From an uncultured Atopobiaceae bacterium (GTDB lineage: Bacteria; Actinomycetota; Coriobacteriia; Coriobacteriales; Atopobiaceae): a stretch of 17,393 nt of DNA. Shown in pieces: positions 7,793-13,358 of the stretch. Position numbers and translations under genes: made by a program. The notes under the pieces were generated by a model. The model was not told the DNA's origin and made no database searches. It saw only the letters and a program-made list of their open reading frames with translations. The stretch is from contig CALUJT010000013.1 of assembly GCA_944321005.1 (NCBI GenBank), positions 1 through 17,393 of the forward strand. The letters run 5' to 3'. Position 1 is the stretch's first letter. Each line of letters begins with the position of its first letter.

Positions 7793-8164
7793 TGGGTCGA
7801 AGAGCGAGGGGTCATGCCTCTTGGCCACGATATTGAGAGCCTTCCTCACCGGCTCCTCGGTCACCTCGTAGCGCTTCGAGATCCGCCCGTTCGGCAGCCT
7901 CCACTCGCCAATCGCCTCGATGAGCCCGTCCTCCTCGAGCCTGCGCATGTCTCTGTTGACCTGGCGGACGCTGATTCCCAGGAACTCGGCGGTCCCGCGC
8001 CTGCTCTCCCAGAAGGACCCTCCGGTCTCCTTGCAGAAGCCGAATATGCGGGCATAGACGAGCAGCAGCGTCCCTTGGAGCCCCATCCCCTCCGTCATGA
8101 ACCGGTAGACCTTCACGAACTCCGCCGCCTTCCCGTTGCCCTTATTGGCTCGACGACTGCCCAT
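7790..8164 (-). CDS. Winged-helix replication-initiator-like protein (HTH_36 type)
   Basis: 124-aa protein. After a basic start (GSRRANKGNGKAAE) it reads FVKVYRFMTEGMGLQGTLLLVYARIFGF (residues about 15-42), then a helix-turn-helix: SRRGTAEFLGISVRQVNRDM, followed by RRLEEDGLIEAIGE and a wing strand (LPNGRISKRYEVTEE). The 'L.G..LLVYA.I.GF' opening plus this HTH is typical of HTH_36 / RepA-like proteins of ICEs and plasmids, which bind origin DNA or regulate the replication genes. I chose ATG at 8164 because GGGAGG lies about 7 nt upstream; an earlier in-frame ATG (8179) lacks such a site. It overlaps the upstream gene by about 23 nt. Whether it initiates replication or only regulates cannot be decided from sequence. 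Confidence 0.75.
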   Translation of the reverse strand: MGSRRANKGNGKAAEFVKVYRFMTEGMGLQGTLLLVYARIFGFCKETGGSFWESRRGTAEFLGISVRQVNRDMRRLEEDGLIEAIGEWRLPNGRISKRYEVTEEPVRKALNIVAKRHDPSLFDP

Positions 8165-8423
8165 TGCCCGACCTCCCATCGCGGGCCAGCACCGTGTTGC
8201 TCATGAGCCAGTCGCGCAGGTCGTCCTTATGGATGAAGGCGCCCCTCTTCGAGTCGGGAAAGAGGCGGAATGGCATAGGGTCTTCCTCGCGCTCCATATA
8301 GGCATTGATCCTACGGGTGGTGATGTGGAGCATCTGGCACGTCTGGGCGATGGTGTAGTACTCCTCCGGAACGGTCCATACGAACAGCGGGTTCACGGGG
8401 ATGCTGTTGTTAAGATCGATCAT
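8142..8423 (-). CDS. Excisionase/MerR-type HTH DNA-binding protein
   Basis: 93-aa protein with a single HTH_17-like domain: PEEYYTIAQTCQMLHITTRR (residues 19-38), then INAYMEREEDPMPFRLFPDS and a KRGAFIHKDDLRDWL segment. This is the usual 'tIxExaxxLgvs..ti..yi..g.lpa.ki...w.i...dL..wl' pattern of excisionase-family and MerR-like small DNA-binding proteins. ICE proteins of this kind help bend DNA for excision or control the transfer genes. The start is ATG at 8421-8423, with AGGAGGAG about 7 nt upstream, and it overlaps the TGA of the preceding 52-aa ORF (ATGA). It is probably translated from the same message as the replication-initiator-like gene, which it overlaps. Confidence 0.8.
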   Translation of the reverse strand: MIDLNNSIPVNPLFVWTVPEEYYTIAQTCQMLHITTRRINAYMEREEDPMPFRLFPDSKRGAFIHKDDLRDWLMSNTVLARDGRSGNGQSSSQ

Positions 8424-8578
8424 GACTGCTCTCCTCCTGCCCAGAGGGCGGATTCGACCAGCCGCCGAAGCGCCGTCTCGATGTCACCAGCCGGGTGTGT
8501 TTGAGCTACGGAGGCTGGCCGCACGTGGTCGGTCGTAGAGGGCTGACCAAGAGAGCATTTGGTGTCGTGGAGCCGCAT
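8420..8578 (-). CDS. Small ORF (52 aa) in the ICE regulatory operon
   Basis: I do not recognise this protein. It runs from ATG (8576-8578) to TGA (8420-8422), and its TGA shares bases with the next gene's ATG (ATGA). Its start lies four bases after the TAG of the upstream HTH gene. The C-terminal half (DIETALRRLVESALWAGGEQ) could form an amphipathic helix; the first 30 residues are polar with one Cys. Support comes from tight packing between two real genes and coupling to the next start. The ribosome binding site is weak, and the codon use is less GC-biased than its neighbours. It may be a small regulator or a leader peptide. Confidence 0.5.
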   Translation of the reverse strand: MRLHDTKCSLGQPSTTDHVRPASVAQTHPAGDIETALRRLVESALWAGGEQS

Positions 8579-8582
8579 GCCA

Positions 8583-8885
8583 CTAGCCTGCGATTCCCTG
8601 TGTGAGCAAGGCGTCGAGGACGCGCTTGCTGATGCGAATGTTCCGTCCGATGCGCTTCTCCGGAAGGATGCCCCTGCCCACAAGCCGGTACACGGTCTTG
8701 CGGGAGATGTGGGCGTAGAGCTCGATGTCGCGCACGTCGAGCAGCAGGTCGGTACCTGCCGCTTCGGCAGCAGCGATGCGCGCGAGCCTCTCGTAGTCAG
8801 CCTCGTTTTGCGGGGAGAAGCGGTCCTCGCGGTGGGAGGGTCCGTCCTCCCCCGTGAATCCGTACGTGTATTGTTGGTGGGCCAT
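8583..8885 (-). CDS. Excisionase-family HTH DNA-binding protein
   Basis: 100-aa protein with a polar N-terminus (HQQYTYGFTGEDGPSHREDR), a helical linker (EADYERLARIAAAEAAG), and an HTH_17 domain: LLLDVRDIELYAHISRKTVY (residues about 50-69), RLVGRGILPEKRIGRNIRIS and a final helix. The family comprises excisionases and related recombination directionality factors. I chose ATG at 8883-8885 because GGAGG lies about 6 nt upstream; an upstream in-frame TTG at 8900 is less likely. As the first gene of the ICE operon, nearest the element end, it is a candidate for the excisionase or the master regulator. A 52-aa ORF follows four bases downstream. Confidence 0.8.
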   Translation of the reverse strand: MAHQQYTYGFTGEDGPSHREDRFSPQNEADYERLARIAAAEAAGTDLLLDVRDIELYAHISRKTVYRLVGRGILPEKRIGRNIRISKRVLDALLTQGIAG

Positions 8886-9007
8886 GAGCGCCTCCGTCAA
8901 TCAGGTGGACTGCCGTGGACGCATGGGGCCTGTCGGGGACTCCAGCGACCTCGGTTGAGGCGGTTATATGGCCAAGGGAGGGTTTCTCGCTCGTGCGGGC
9001 GTCGAAT

Positions 9008-9048
9008 AACTTGCTGTAAGTTGCTCTAAGTTGCTCGTCCACAGAATC
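9008..9048. repeat. 41-bp direct repeat, copy 2, with three 10-bp units
   Basis: Same orientation as 6748-6788, with 4 mismatches in 41. It contains TTGCTGTAAG, TTGCTCTAAG and TTGCTCGTCC in tandem (9011-9040), so the best-conserved triplet is here. It lies upstream of the first HTH gene of the ICE and is a candidate binding site for one of the HTH proteins. Confidence 0.8.
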
Positions 9049-9446
9049 GCTACGTTTTGGACGGGCGGCAGTATGGGAGGCCGCGCGGCATGGGCGATGG
9101 GCCGAGGAGTCTGGGTGCCCACAAGCCCCCAGGTCCGTCACGACAGCGATCAGACGCACCTCGGCAACGAGTTGCCTATGCCTTCGCTCAGTCTCTCCAT
9201 GCTCGATCATCTCCTCGCCGCCGCGGCGGCAAGCGACACTCGGCAGGCCCAGGCGCGAGGCTGAGAGCGCCTATGGGACTGGCTTAGCTGTTAGGTTACA
9301 GGTGGGGGTGGACACAAATTTGCATATGAAACCCGCCTAGGTGCATAGCGGGACATTGGGGTACCGTTAGCGCTGTCGCCAGGCCTTCGGCATACCGTTC
9401 ACCGATTCGCCGTACCTCGAACACGTGGTCGGTTTTGTTGGCTGGA

Positions 9447-9464
9447 CCGATTTTTGGGAATCGG
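9447..9464. other. Hairpin flanked by direct repeats, next to the riboswitch terminator
   Basis: CCGATT (9447-9452) and AATCGG (9459-9464) form a 6-bp stem with a 6-nt loop. GCTGGAC occurs on each side (9441-9447 and 9464-9470). It sits just downstream of the TPP riboswitch terminator on the minus strand, near the presumed ICE junction. Its role is unknown. Confidence 0.4.
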
Positions 9465-9476
9465 CTGGACTGCGCA

Positions 9477-9502
9477 TAAAAATAGCCGCTCTACCTGCGG
9501 CT
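9477..9502 (-). terminator. Rho-independent terminator of the TPP riboswitch
   Basis: In minus-strand reading, AGCCGC (9502-9497), a 7-nt loop and GCGGCT (9489-9484) are followed by ATTTTTA. It lies just after the aptamer and is the likely expression platform: when TPP is bound this hairpin forms and transcription stops. Confidence 0.75.
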
Positions 9503-9519
9503 GCATTACTTTCTTGGGT

Positions 9520-9630
9520 ATTCTGCATTACCCGGATCAGGTTCCTGGGTCAGGGCCGCCCTCGGACGCGCGTCCGCTCTCCTAGGCCCAATCTCAGCCG
9601 GCGTGCGCCAGCCCCCCGTTGTCGTTAGGT
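9520..9630 (-). ncRNA. TPP (THI-box) riboswitch aptamer
   Basis: On the minus strand the two most conserved TPP aptamer motifs appear in order: GGCTGAGATT (about 9599-9590), and GAACCTGATCCGGGTAATGC (about 9544-9525), the 'CCUGAUCxGGxUAAUxC' core. The 5' side begins with ACGGGGGGCTGGC (about 9621-9609). Between the motifs a GC-rich variable arm (GGGCC...GGCCC) contains CGGACGCGCGTCCG, a perfect extra hairpin. A terminator follows. TPP riboswitches control thiamine synthesis or uptake genes, but no such gene lies downstream here; ICE regulatory DNA follows instead. The 3' strand of stem P1 is not obvious, which may mean the aptamer edge has been altered. Confidence 0.88.
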
Positions 9631-9810
9631 AGTGTAGCACGCACGCAGGCAAGAGGGACGGGCGCGGGGGCTCTTCTCGTCATCCCGCCCCCTCGTTCAT
9701 CGCGCTCATCCGACCGCTTCTCGCCCGATTTGGCCCTCCGCTGTGGTCGTCTGGACGCGATGAACGCAAATGGGGGACGCGGGCGGAAGGGGCAGCCACA
9801 CGAAAGGGCG

Positions 9811-10413
9811 TCAAACGGCGATAAGGACGGCGCCGGCCACCACGGCGAGCCCCGCCGCGGTGCAGCACGCGTCGACGATGCCGTCGGTCTTGCAGAGCCC
9901 CAGGCAAAAGCCGTGCCGAACGGGCCAGAGCAGCCGAATCGGCCGGTGGTTGAAGAGGTCGAGGACAAGGTGGGAGGCAAGGCCGGCCGCGAGCGCCGGG
10001 GCGAGCGGCGGGCAGGCCAGGCGGGTCGCGGCGGAAAATCCCACGAGCGCCAGAAGCGAGTGCGAGAAGGACCGGTGGGCTGAGAGCCGCGCCGCGCAGC
10101 AGAGCGCGGCAAAGGCCACAGCCCCGAGTGCGATGGACTCGAGCCCGGCCTGCGCGGCGCGCCGTGCGAGCGGCCAGCCCGCAGTCGCGTCCAAGCAGAT
10201 GGCAAGGACAAGCAGCGCCACGGCCGCCACGCGCGCGAGCCGGTCACGCAGCGGATGCGCGCTGTTGCGAACGTCGAGGTCGGGAAGCGTTCCTCCGAGC
10301 GCCCCGCCCGCCGCGGCCGCCGCGAGTTCCGTCACCGCGACAGGCCATCCGAGCGCCGACGCCGCGGCGACTCCCGCGGCGGCGCCCACGATGACGTGCG
10401 TCCTCCCGGTCAC
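9811..10413 (-). CDS. YdjM/DUF457-type membrane-bound metal-dependent hydrolase
   Basis: 200-aa membrane protein. The N-terminus reads TGRTHVIVGAAAG (His at residue 6), then GGTLPDLD (about 40-47), RSFSHSLLALVGF (about 113-125) and ASHLVLDLFNHRPIRLLWP (about 146-164). This H...PDxD...H(R)SxxHS...HxxxDxxN series is the metal-binding pattern of the LexA-regulated YdjM/YvsG family, usually annotated as inner-membrane metal-dependent hydrolases. At least four hydrophobic helices are visible. The start is GTG at 10411-10413, with GGGGAG 4 nt upstream. It follows the C_GCAxxG_C_C gene after 31 bp, so the two may share a transcript. The physiological substrate is unknown for the family. Confidence 0.85.
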   Translation of the reverse strand: MTGRTHVIVGAAAGVAAASALGWPVAVTELAAAAAGGALGGTLPDLDVRNSAHPLRDRLARVAAVALLVLAICLDATAGWPLARRAAQAGLESIALGAVAFAALCCAARLSAHRSFSHSLLALVGFSAATRLACPPLAPALAAGLASHLVLDLFNHRPIRLLWPVRHGFCLGLCKTDGIVDACCTAAGLAVVAGAVLIAV

Positions 10414-10444
10414 GTGCTCCCCGTTCTTCTCGGTGCCCGGCGCC

Positions 10445-10897
10445 CTACGCCTCCGCGCTCACGCCGAGCTCGCGGCAGAGGATCCGCGCCGCGACGCCCG
10501 CCGCGAGCGCGCAGTGGTCCTGGCACTGGGAGACGCGCTCGGGGCTCGCCCACTCCATGCCGCGGGTGAGCACGCGGCAGCAGGTGGCGTGTCGCGCCGT
10601 GCCGTCGCGAAAGGCGTCGTGAAGCTCCGCCGCGAGCGGCTTGGCGCGCTCCTTGGTGCCCGTCATGAGGCCGAGAAACGCAACGCCCCCGGCGAGCGCG
10701 CCGCAGATGCAGCCCGAGCCGCCGATGCCCGCGCCCATGCCGGCGCCCACGGCCACCACGGAGCGCGGGAAGTCCGGCTCGAAGGCGTCCCAGAGTGCCG
10801 CGATGACGGACTCGCCGCAGTTCATGTGGTCCGGGCCGGGCTGGTTGTTGCTCCTTGCGGCGGCCTCGACGGCCGCAATGCTCACGCTGTCACGCAT
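10445..10897 (-). CDS. C_GCAxxG_C_C family redox-type protein
   Basis: 150-aa protein with the Cys pattern of the C_GCAxxG_C_C family: MNCGESV (Cys about 27), GSGCICGALAGG (Cys about 63 and 65), CCRVLTRG (Cys about 106-107) and CQDHCALAAG (Cys about 124 and 128). These Cys residues probably bind a metal or Fe-S centre, or take part in redox chemistry; no reaction is established for the family. A Gly-rich hydrophobic stretch (VVAVGAGMGAGIGG) surrounds the central motif. The start is ATG at 10895-10897, with GGGGGAG just upstream. The gene is divergent from the D-2-hydroxyacid dehydrogenase gene; their shared 91-bp gap contains a 13-bp inverted repeat. Confidence 0.85.
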   Translation of the reverse strand: MRDSVSIAAVEAAARSNNQPGPDHMNCGESVIAALWDAFEPDFPRSVVAVGAGMGAGIGGSGCICGALAGGVAFLGLMTGTKERAKPLAAELHDAFRDGTARHATCCRVLTRGMEWASPERVSQCQDHCALAAGVAARILCRELGVSAEA

Positions 10898-10938
10898 GGC
10901 TCCCCCTCACGTCGAAGTCACGTCGATTCTAGCAAGGG

Positions 10939-10967
10939 TGTAAATTGGGGACAGTCCCCAATTTACA
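10939..10967. promoter_or_regulatory. Perfect 13-bp inverted repeat between divergent genes
   Basis: TGTAAATTGGGGA (10939-10951) and TCCCCAATTTACA (10955-10967) are exact inverse complements around CAG. The element is AT-rich at its outer ends, unlike the surroundings. It lies between the divergent starts at 10897 and 10989, so it could be an operator for both genes. Sequences with a GGGGACAGTCCCC core also resemble REP-type palindromes linked to Y1 transposases, so a dispersed repeat is the main alternative. Confidence 0.7.
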
Positions 10968-10988
10968 GACGAAGGAAAGGGGCGTCCC

Positions 10989-11972
10989 GTGAAGATCTTT
11001 GCCTATTCGCTGCGGCCGTATGACGAGCTGGGGTACCTCGACGCCCTGAGCCGGGAGCTCGGCTTCGAGTACGACTGGACGCCCGACTACCCCACGCTCG
11101 AGAACGCCGGGCTCGCCGCCGGGGCGGACGCGCTCTGCATCATCACCAACCCCATGACGGCCCCGCTGCTTGACCGCTACCACGAGCTGGGGGTTCGCGG
11201 CATCGCCACGCGCTCGATCGGATACGACCACATCGACGTGGCCCATGCCCGCGAGCTGGGCATCCGCGTGGCGCACGCGGCATATCCCCCCGAGGGAGTT
11301 GCCGACTACACGATCATGCTGATGCTCATGGCCCTGCGAAAGATCAAGCTCGTCCAGCGCCACGCGGCGGCTCAGGACTTCACCCTCGAGGGCAAGATCG
11401 GCCGCTCGCTCGGAAGCTGCACGGTGGGCGTGGTGGGCACGGGCGCCATCGGCACCTGCGTAGCACGGGAGCTCCAGGGCTTTGGCTGCCGCGTGCTCGC
11501 GTGCGACCCCGTCGTGAAGAACGAGCTCGCCGGGCTCGTCGAGTACGTGGCCCTGCCGGAGCTCCTCGCCACGTCAGACGTGGTAACGCTCCACGCGCCG
11601 GGCCTGCCCGAGAACCACCACATGATCGGCGCGGCGGAGCTTGGCCTCATGAAACCGGGCGCCATCCTGGTGAACGCAGCGCGCGGCAGCCTCGTGGACA
11701 CGGGGGCGCTGCTCGACGCGCTCGAGTCCGGACATCTGGGAGGCGCTGCGCTGGACACCATCGAGCACGAGGCCAACCTCTACTACCTGGACCGAAGCCG
11801 CGACGTCCTGCCCAACCGGGACCGCGCCGCCCTCATGGCCCTGTCCAACGTCATCGTGACGCCCCACATGGCGTTCTACACCGCCGAGGACGTGGAGGGC
11901 ATGGTCCGCAGCAACGTGGAGGCGCTTCTGGCCTTCGCGGCGGGAGGAGACACGCCCTACGAGGTGCGCTAG
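10989..11972 (+). CDS. D-2-hydroxyacid dehydrogenase (D-lactate dehydrogenase-like)
   Basis: 327-aa NAD-dependent oxidoreductase, full length for the family. The nucleotide-binding motif is GVVGTGAIG (147-155), with Asp173 in ACDP at the end of beta-2, consistent with NAD preference. The catalytic triad is Arg232 (NAARGSLVD), Glu259 (DTIEHE) and His293 (TPHMAFY). TRSIGYDHIDV (75-85) is the substrate-loop motif typical of the D-lactate dehydrogenase/VanH branch. The likely reaction is pyruvate to D-lactate with NADH, matching fermentative lactate formation in these bacteria; another 2-oxoacid substrate is possible. The start is GTG at 10989, with AAGGGG about 6 nt upstream. It is transcribed alone, divergent from the C_GCAxxG_C_C gene. 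Confidence 0.92.
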   Translation: MKIFAYSLRPYDELGYLDALSRELGFEYDWTPDYPTLENAGLAAGADALCIITNPMTAPLLDRYHELGVRGIATRSIGYDHIDVAHARELGIRVAHAAYPPEGVADYTIMLMLMALRKIKLVQRHAAAQDFTLEGKIGRSLGSCTVGVVGTGAIGTCVARELQGFGCRVLACDPVVKNELAGLVEYVALPELLATSDVVTLHAPGLPENHHMIGAAELGLMKPGAILVNAARGSLVDTGALLDALESGHLGGAALDTIEHEANLYYLDRSRDVLPNRDRAALMALSNVIVTPHMAFYTAEDVEGMVRSNVEALLAFAAGGDTPYEVR

Positions 11973-11988
11973 GCGGACGAGCCGTTTT

Positions 11989-12171
11989 TGCCAAAATCCC
12001 TGGCGATTGGGCATGATCTTTGATGCCCGGAACGGAACCGGGCGCCATCAGGTGCGCGAATTAAAGCCCCGCTTGTCCTTCTCGCCAGATCTCATGAGCG
12101 ATTGGGCAACACTCTTGATTACGCCCGCTATTTATATAAAAGGTGCTACCCAATCGCCAGGGAATTTTGCT
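11989..12171. repeat. MITE-like element or large stem with 15-bp perfect inverted arms
   Basis: TCCCTGGCGATTGGG (11997-12011) is exactly complementary to CCCAATCGCCAGGGA (12149-12163). The pairing extends outward through CAAAA/TTTTG with one unpaired base, giving arms of about 23 bp. A further copy of GCGATTGGGCA lies inside (12098-12108). The size and ends resemble a miniature inverted-repeat element; no target duplication is evident. Confidence 0.6.
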
Positions 12172-12219
12172 AGAGCGGGGCTCGGCGGTGCAAGGTTCGG
12201 CAAGAGCGGGGCTCAGCGG
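12172..12219. repeat. Two 17-bp direct repeats, 31-bp spacing
   Basis: AGAGCGGGGCTCGGCGG (12172-12188) recurs as AGAGCGGGGCTCAGCGG (12203-12219), with one mismatch. It lies directly next to the right arm of the inverted-repeat element. Confidence 0.65.
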
Positions 12220-12284
12220 AGGCCCAACGGTTCCGCCCCACCTGGGCGATAAGAACGGGCGGGAAAGGCCCTGGCTCCACGGCG

Positions 12285-12319
12285 CGGGGCCGCGACGGAC
12301 ATGCGCCGCCGCGGCCCCG
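12285..12319. terminator. Strong GC hairpin downstream of asp23 (terminator candidate)
   Basis: CGGGGCCGCG (12285-12294) pairs exactly with CGCGGCCCCG (12310-12319) across a 15-nt loop. It lies 50 bp beyond the asp23 stop on the minus strand and about 310 bp beyond the dehydrogenase stop on the plus strand. There is no U tract on either side, so it may be a 3' stability stem and not an intrinsic terminator. Confidence 0.45.
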
Positions 12320-12368
12320 ACGTCGAGCTTCCTAAGCTTCAGGGCTACGTATCTAAGTTTCCGGGGAC

Positions 12369-12926
12369 CTACTCGTCGTCCTCGGGGGCGTCCTTCTCGT
12401 CCTTCTCATCCCTCTTGGAGGGGGCTGCCCTGCGCGAGCGCTGCTCGATCTCCTCGGGCGTGAGGACGTCCTCGATGCGCAGGTTGACGCCCGCGACCTC
12501 GAGGCCCGTCATGCCGGTGACCTGCTTCACCACGGCGCGCTTGACGTCCTCGAAGACCTGCGGGGCGTAGGCGCCGTACTCGATGAGCACGGAGATGTTC
12601 ACGCGCACCGCGCTCTCGGGCGTCACCTCGACGGTCACGCCCTTGGTGGAGTCGCTCGCTCCAAAGGCGTCCTGGACGCGGTTGAACCAGCTGCCCTTCA
12701 TCCCCACGACGCCGGGGACCTCGCGCATGGCGATGGCCACGATCTTCTCGATCACGCCGTTGGAGAAGGTGAGGGAGTCCTCGGAGTCGACGTCCTCGTC
12801 GTCCGTGAGGGCCTCGATGTCCGTGCCAGCGTCCGAGATCCTCGTGAGGTCTGTTTCCTCGCTCGCGGCGACGATCTCGTCCTTGGTGACGACCTGCTCG
12901 GCCGCGGTGCTCTCGCTGTTGCTCAT
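12369..12926 (-). CDS. asp23: Asp23/Gls24 family envelope stress protein
   Basis: 185-aa cytosolic protein. An acidic N-terminal region (about 1-50: EETDLTRISDAGTDIEALTD) precedes the Asp23 domain: SNGVIEKIVAIAMREVPGVV (about 55-74), GVTVEVTPESAVRVNISVLI, YGAYAPQVFEDVKRAVVKQV and LEVAGVNLRIEDVLTPEE (about 145-162). These are the signature elements of the Asp23/Gls24 family, which in Staphylococcus forms a membrane-associated network tethered by AmaP and responds to alkaline and cell-wall stress. The tail is charged (RDEKDEKDAPEDDE). The start ATG (12924-12926) has GAGGAG about 7 nt upstream. It is the last gene of the amaP-DUF2273-asp23 group, and a 7-bp hairpin lies in the 46-bp gap before it, which could set its expression apart from the membrane partners. 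Confidence 0.92.
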   Translation of the reverse strand: MSNSESTAAEQVVTKDEIVAASEETDLTRISDAGTDIEALTDDEDVDSEDSLTFSNGVIEKIVAIAMREVPGVVGMKGSWFNRVQDAFGASDSTKGVTVEVTPESAVRVNISVLIEYGAYAPQVFEDVKRAVVKQVTGMTGLEVAGVNLRIEDVLTPEEIEQRSRRAAPSKRDEKDEKDAPEDDE

Positions 12927-12941
12927 GTCTCGCTCCTCGCT

Positions 12942-12958
12942 GCCGGGCGCCGCCCGGC
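12942..12958 (-). promoter_or_regulatory. Hairpin in the DUF2273-asp23 spacer
   Basis: GCCGGGC (12942-12948) pairs exactly with GCCCGGC (12952-12958) around a 3-nt loop. It sits just upstream of the asp23 ribosome binding site and just after the DUF2273 stop, so it may act in processing or differential stability of the asp23 message. Confidence 0.4.
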
Positions 12959-12972
12959 GGACGTCGACTACC

Positions 12973-13356
12973 CTACTGGCTGTTCCTGTTGAAGAGGTGC
13001 CTCAGCGTGTTCACGATCTTGGGGTCGCCGTCGAGCGCCTGGCCGGCGGCCACGCCCACGAAGACGAAGACGGCTATCACCAGAAGCGGCCACGGCCCCA
13101 CGACCAGGAACACGATGGCTGCCACGAGGCCTATGACGGCGCCCCAGAAGGCCCTCTCCTGTCCCGGGAAGCTGCGGCGCACCCAGGCGGAGAAGCGGCC
13201 CACGCCGTCGCGGAGGGCGTCGCCCACGGTGCGGCGGTCGTCCGTCGTCGCCCCGGAGGTCTCCGTGGCCGCGCCCCCGGACGCATCGACGGTCTCGGAT
13301 GCCGCGCCCTTCTCGCCCACCGTGATCTTGGGCTTGTGGTTCTTCTCGTCCGCCAT
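12973..13356 (-). CDS. DUF2273 small membrane protein
   Basis: 127-aa protein. The first 60 residues are polar and Ala/Thr-rich (disordered). RTVGDALRDGVGRFSAWVRR and FPGQERAFWGAVIG lead into two adjacent hydrophobic helices (about 70-85 and 87-104: VIGLVAAIVFLVVG, PWPLLVIAVFVFVGVAAG). The short tail contains GDPKIVNTLRHLFN. The two-helix core and the 'F..vG..lG' style match DUF2273, which is almost always encoded next to amaP and asp23 and is thought to be a membrane partner of them. The usual length is about 60 residues, so the long disordered N-terminus is an extension. The start ATG (13354-13356) lies two bases after the amaP TAG, with AAGGAGG upstream. Confidence 0.85.
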   Translation of the reverse strand: MADEKNHKPKITVGEKGAASETVDASGGAATETSGATTDDRRTVGDALRDGVGRFSAWVRRSFPGQERAFWGAVIGLVAAIVFLVVGPWPLLVIAVFVFVGVAAGQALDGDPKIVNTLRHLFNRNSQ

Positions 13357-13358
13357 GG

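Larger units (their letters stand above)
8886..9476. other. 590-bp gene-poor region; likely ICE end / chromosome junction
   Basis: No convincing gene is visible on either strand. A minus-strand frame from 9210 stays open but would overlap the HTH gene by nearly 90 bp and lacks a ribosome binding site. It holds the second 41-bp repeat (9008-9048), a palindrome GCCGCCGCGGCGGC near 9220, and an AT-richer stretch from about 9290 (ACACAAATTTGCATATGAAA). The promoter of the ICE operon should lie here, but I cannot place it firmly. The element boundary probably falls between about 9050 and 9476; without the other end the att core cannot be identified. Confidence 0.5.
11973..12368. other. 396-bp gap between convergent genes, repeat-rich, no gene seen
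   Basis: No convincing coding region. It holds a 15-bp inverted repeat pair enclosing about 180 bp, a small hairpin (GCCCGG...CCGGGC, about 12024-12042), an AT-rich block (TATTTATATAAAAGG, about 12129-12143), two 17-bp direct repeats and a 10-bp GC stem (12285-12319). The convergent genes on both sides should terminate here. Confidence 0.7.

Noticed and set aside
8797..9210. Minus-strand open frame of 137 codons upstream of the first HTH gene
   Set aside because: It overlaps the well-supported HTH gene by nearly 90 bp in another frame, has no ribosome binding site, no recognisable domain, and covers the 41-bp repeat.
9031..9264. Plus-strand open frame of 77 codons
   Set aside because: Composition is unlike coding DNA here, no ribosome binding site or family resemblance, and it lies in the junction zone.
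8522..9433. 12-bp shared word CACGTGGTCGGT at 8522-8533 and 9422-9433, considered as an attachment-site pair
   Set aside because: A 12-bp match is expected by chance in a window of this size, and the two sites would not enclose the whole ICE.
9694..9766. 11-bp inverted repeat CGTTCATCGCG / CGCGATGAACG downstream of the YdjM-like gene
   Set aside because: The loop of about 50 nt and lack of a U tract make a terminator unlikely; no other support.
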